Assembly (NCBI GenBank): GCA_046160425.1
Contig: JBJXGP010000132.1
Span: 1-16,319, forward strand
From: JAQCEJ01 sp046160425
Lineage (GTDB): Bacteria; Planctomycetota; Planctomycetia; Planctomycetales; Planctomycetaceae
Direction of reading: 5' to 3'
Length of the DNA: 16,319 bases
A model generated the notes under the pieces. That model searched no databases, was not told the origin of the DNA, and saw only the letters and a program-made list of their open reading frames with translations. Below are positions 13,638 to 16,319 of the stretch, piece by piece. Every line of letters begins with the position of its first letter. Position 1 is the stretch's first letter. A program made the translations under genes and the position numbers.

Positions 13638-15863
13638 TTATTTCTCGGCGATCGATTCTAACTCGACGGCGGATTGCTCGGAATTCGGGTCGATCTCGAT
13701 GGGGACGAGCCAACGCGTCGTGTTCAACTTGCAGAGCCCTCCCTTCCCGTCGCGGCAGTAGCCGTATGAGATCTGAACGAGGAATTTCCCTGCTCCCGAA
13801 CCGTTCGCCACCGGGACTTCAAACTCGATGACACCCTCCTGAATCTTGCCTCGCTTCCGCGCATTGAGCTGGTCATCGGCAAACAATGTCTGATCTTCCA
13901 TCGGCTTGAGTTGATAGGTCACGGGAGCCTGCGGATTCAATTTGAATTCATCGGGAAGCGTGACATTGATCTGGAATTTGATCGACTCTCCTGCGGCGAG
14001 CGTCTGCTTTTTGACTTCCATCACTTCAGGAGCGGAGACCGATTCCACCTCCGTCTCGGTTGAAGGGGGCGCGGGGGGTTCGAGGCCGGCGATCTCGAAG
14101 ACCGTCACTTCGCCGCTCTCGAGATTCGCCTTGCAGAGCCGATGGTTGTTGGTATCGGCGATGATCAAGTCGTCTCCCCAGATGGTCAGTCCGCCCGGTT
14201 CAGAGAACTGAACCGGATCGAGAACGTCACCCGCCTCGCCGGTCCCCAGCCACGACTTGACGACCTGATTTTCGAGATCGACCTGCTTGATCTTGTGATT
14301 GTAGCTGTCGGCCACGTAGAGCGTGGACCCTTTCAATGCCAGGCCGAGCGGATGCTGCAATCGTGCCAGGTCCGACTTGCCGTCTCGATCTCCGAATTCG
14401 AACAAGGTTCTGTTGTTGGGGAGATCCGAAGCGCCGGCGACCGTCGTCACTTTTCCCGACTTGATGCCGATCTGCCGGATGGACGACCCTTCGCTGTCGG
14501 CGACGAATAACTGCTTGCCATCGGTAACAATCGCGGAAGGTTGAGCAAACGCCGAGCGTTCGAGCGTGCCGTTGAGAATGTCTTCGCGGCCGGTGCCGGC
14601 AAACGCGACGATTCTCACCGAGCCGATCTTATGCTTCCAGATCTGATGCGGCCCCGCCATCGCGATGTATAAAGTGCCATCCACATGACGGAGATCCCAG
14701 GGGCTGTTGAGCGCCGTTTTTTGCAGCGGACCCCCTTCTACATCTTGAAAATGGCCTTGGACTCCCGTCCCCGCCAACGTCGAAACGGTCTTCGCCGTCA
14801 AATCGACCTGTCGCAACAAATGATTCTCGGTATCGGCGACGTATAACGTATCGCCGACGATTTCGATCCCTTGCGGATGATCGAAGCTTGCGGTGGCGTA
14901 ATCGCCGTCCGCCCGTCCGAGGGCGCCGCTGCCGATGATGTCGAGCAACTGACCTTCGCCGTCAGTCACGATGATGCGATGATGCCCGCTGTCGACGACG
15001 AAGAGACGCTTCCCTTCGGGGTCGGCGAGAACTTTGCCGGGAAACCGGAGCGGTCGCGGTTCCTGGCGATGCGCTTCGAGATCGAAATGGACGGGAGTTT
15101 CATCGAGCGTCCCTTTGGCTTTATGGTAGTCGACGACTTTACCGATCACGAGATCGAGGATTTCGCGGTTTCCCTCGCCCGGTTGTGCTCCGCAGTAAAA
15201 CCCTTCGGGATCGATCAACACAAACGTCGGCCACGAATTGACGTCGAATTTCCTCCAGATGGTCATTTGCGAATCGTTGATAACGGGATGCTTGATCTCG
15301 TACCGCAGGATCGCCTTCTTGATATTTTCGGAATCTTTCTCGTTCTCGAATTTCGCCGAGTGAACCCCGATCACGACCAGTTCGTTGGCGTATTTTTCTT
15401 CGAGGTAGGCGAGATCGGGGAGCACGTGCATGCAGTTGATGCAGCAGAACGTCCAGAAGTCGAGCAGAACGACTTTCCCCTTGAGGTCGTCGAGCGTGAT
15501 TTCGCCGCCGACGTTCAACCAGTCCTGTCCGCCGTCCAGACTGGGTGCGGGGATGCGATTGGGGAACGGGTTTTCGGCGACGATCTTCGCCGGCTTGTCA
15601 TCTTTCTTCCGCGTTTTGTTCTCTCTTTTTGCCTCGGTGGAGTCGTCTTTCGCATCCTTTTCGGATTTCTTCGCCGACTTTTCGGTCGGCTTGGCATCGT
15701 CGTTCTGGGCGAGCGCATCGAGTTCGACGAATGCAGCCGACGGGCGAGTCGAACGCTCACCCGCGAATGACGCGGCGAGGGAGGTTAAAAGTCCCACGCT
15801 GACAGCGAAACAGAATGTAATGATGAATCGACGACTCGGAGAAAACACAATTCGAGAGTTCAT
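13638..15863 (-). CDS. Exported thioredoxin-like / NHL-repeat protein (NHLRC2-like) with C-terminal cysteine-pair domain
   Basis: A 741-residue multi-domain protein. An N-terminal signal sequence (hydrophobic residues about 12-34) predicts export. A Lys/Asp/Glu-rich spacer (52-92) precedes a thioredoxin-fold domain (about 95-245) with FWTFCCINC (C140, C141, C144) and a cis-proline at W211-P212, the variant active site also seen in animal NHLRC2. An NHL propeller (about 265-590) follows, with repeats such as LFVVDSGHHRI, LYVADTENHLLRQVDL and LYVADSYNHKIKQVDL. After a Pro-rich linker, a beta-rich domain (about 610-725) resembles the DsbD N-terminal domain and ends with C703-x7-C711. A likely role is thiol-disulfide exchange outside the cytosol; the partner is unknown. 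The start at 15863 has AGGAAAG upstream; an in-frame ATG at 15890 lacks one. Confidence 0.88.
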   Translation of the reverse strand: MNSRIVFSPSRRFIITFCFAVSVGLLTSLAASFAGERSTRPSAAFVELDALAQNDDAKPTEKSAKKSEKDAKDDSTEAKRENKTRKKDDKPAKIVAENPFPNRIPAPSLDGGQDWLNVGGEITLDDLKGKVVLLDFWTFCCINCMHVLPDLAYLEEKYANELVVIGVHSAKFENEKDSENIKKAILRYEIKHPVINDSQMTIWRKFDVNSWPTFVLIDPEGFYCGAQPGEGNREILDLVIGKVVDYHKAKGTLDETPVHFDLEAHRQEPRPLRFPGKVLADPEGKRLFVVDSGHHRIIVTDGEGQLLDIIGSGALGRADGDYATASFDHPQGIEIVGDTLYVADTENHLLRQVDLTAKTVSTLAGTGVQGHFQDVEGGPLQKTALNSPWDLRHVDGTLYIAMAGPHQIWKHKIGSVRIVAFAGTGREDILNGTLERSAFAQPSAIVTDGKQLFVADSEGSSIRQIGIKSGKVTTVAGASDLPNNRTLFEFGDRDGKSDLARLQHPLGLALKGSTLYVADSYNHKIKQVDLENQVVKSWLGTGEAGDVLDPVQFSEPGGLTIWGDDLIIADTNNHRLCKANLESGEVTVFEIAGLEPPAPPSTETEVESVSAPEVMEVKKQTLAAGESIKFQINVTLPDEFKLNPQAPVTYQLKPMEDQTLFADDQLNARKRGKIQEGVIEFEVPVANGSGAGKFLVQISYGYCRDGKGGLCKLNTTRWLVPIEIDPNSEQSAVELESIAEK

Positions 15864-16072
15864 GGTGGACTTTCCTGGAACTGGTTTCATAACATGGTTG
15901 GCAGCCTATTGTCCGTACTACGTCTGCACAGCATTCGATGAGAGAATGAATACGATCGTGCATTGCCGCCAATAAATACCCCGGACACATCCTAACATAC
16001 TGGACGAAACCTGCAAACCGATTCGCCAATGATCGACGCCTGCAAGCTCAAATCGTACCGGCCTGCTGAAAA

Positions 16073-16319
16073 TCACTCGTGCCGCAGGGCTTCGATCGGG
16101 TCGAGGCGTGCGGCGGAGCGCGCGGGATACAAGCCGAAGATGATGCCGATACCGACGGAGATGCCGAAGGCGAGGGGCAAACTCCAGATGGCGATCTTGG
16201 GATGCATGTCGGAGAAGATGCGCCCCACTTCGGAGGTCGCGTTCGCCCCTTCGAGGATAAAATGCTGCACGATGTACTGGATGCCCTGAAACGCCAGCGG
16301 CGTGGTCAAACCCATCACG
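16073..16319 (-). CDS. ABC transporter permease, MacB/FtsX-type, C-terminal fragment
   Basis: The frame is open to the window edge, leaving about 82 C-terminal residues of a longer protein. A hydrophobic segment (IAIWSLPLAFGISVGIGIIFGLYPA) is followed by GLYPARSAARLDPIEALRHE, the hallmark ending of FtsX-like permeases of the MacB/LolCE type, where the last membrane helix meets a cytoplasmic tail of the form P-A-x-x-A-A-x-x-x-P-I-E-A-L-R. These work with an ATPase, often with a periplasmic adaptor, in macrolide, peptide or lipoprotein export. The N-terminal part and partners are outside the window. It ends 209 bases upstream of the thioredoxin-NHL gene start, in a gap where no clear terminator was seen. 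Confidence 0.9.
   Translation of the reverse strand, partial: VMGLTTPLAFQGIQYIVQHFILEGANATSEVGRIFSDMHPKIAIWSLPLAFGISVGIGIIFGLYPARSAARLDPIEALRHE

Noticed and set aside
14871..15770. Plus-strand open frame of 299 codons opposite the thioredoxin-NHL gene
   Set aside because: Antisense to well-conserved thioredoxin and NHL motifs; no domain of its own.

Overview
The window (about 16.3 kb, moderately high GC) looks like chromosomal DNA of a planctomycete, probably order Planctomycetales. This is inferred from the gene families: an NHLRC2-like thioredoxin/NHL protein, a secreted PQQ-type propeller beginning DWLQFRG, a cytosolic BNR-repeat protein beside a DapA-family aldolase, and a GFO/IDH/MocA oxidoreductase. 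The intergenic spaces are short and often filled with dispersed hairpin repeats. No 16S rRNA or other taxonomic marker is present, so the assignment rests on gene content.

Left edge (1-132): the 3' end of an IS3-family transposase and the probable right end of that element. Next come minus-strand genes: a DinB-family protein (156-623), then what may be one long minus-strand run read from 7171 down to 879. In reading order this run holds an MFS permease, a BNR/sialidase-like protein, a DapA/N-acetylneuraminate lyase-family aldolase, a metal-dependent amidohydrolase, NAD(P)H-hydrate epimerase (nnrE), and a fusion of an alkyltransferase-like domain to endonuclease V. The first four could form a carbohydrate or keto-acid uptake and breakdown set. 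The last two are metabolite-repair and DNA-repair functions.

Middle (7390-9605): a minus-strand tRNA-Val(TAC) with a clear intrinsic terminator, then two plus-strand genes, a GFO/IDH/MocA oxidoreductase with a TTG start and a membrane-anchored SAM-dependent methyltransferase.

Right half (9749-16319), all minus strand: in reading order an ABC transporter permease fragment (FtsX/MacB type, cut by the window edge), an exported thioredoxin-NHL protein, an exported PQQ-type propeller, a CrcB fluoride channel overlapping it by 4 bases, xylose isomerase, and an AT-richer HNH-type protein.

Several gene borders carry palindromic repeats: two inverted copies of a two-hairpin element (about 1908-1980 and 3609-3684), two direct copies of a GC-rich hairpin (3538-3576 and 4679-4720), and single hairpins at 781-802, 8825-8859 and 9617-9719. 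In two cases the repeat supplies the 3' end of a coding sequence. No stretch longer than 300 bases lacks a gene; the longest gap (624-878) holds one hairpin and a pyrimidine-rich run. I see no CRISPR array, phage module or recognisable defence island. The item closest to something unusual is the alkyltransferase-like/endonuclease V fusion with altered active-site residues.
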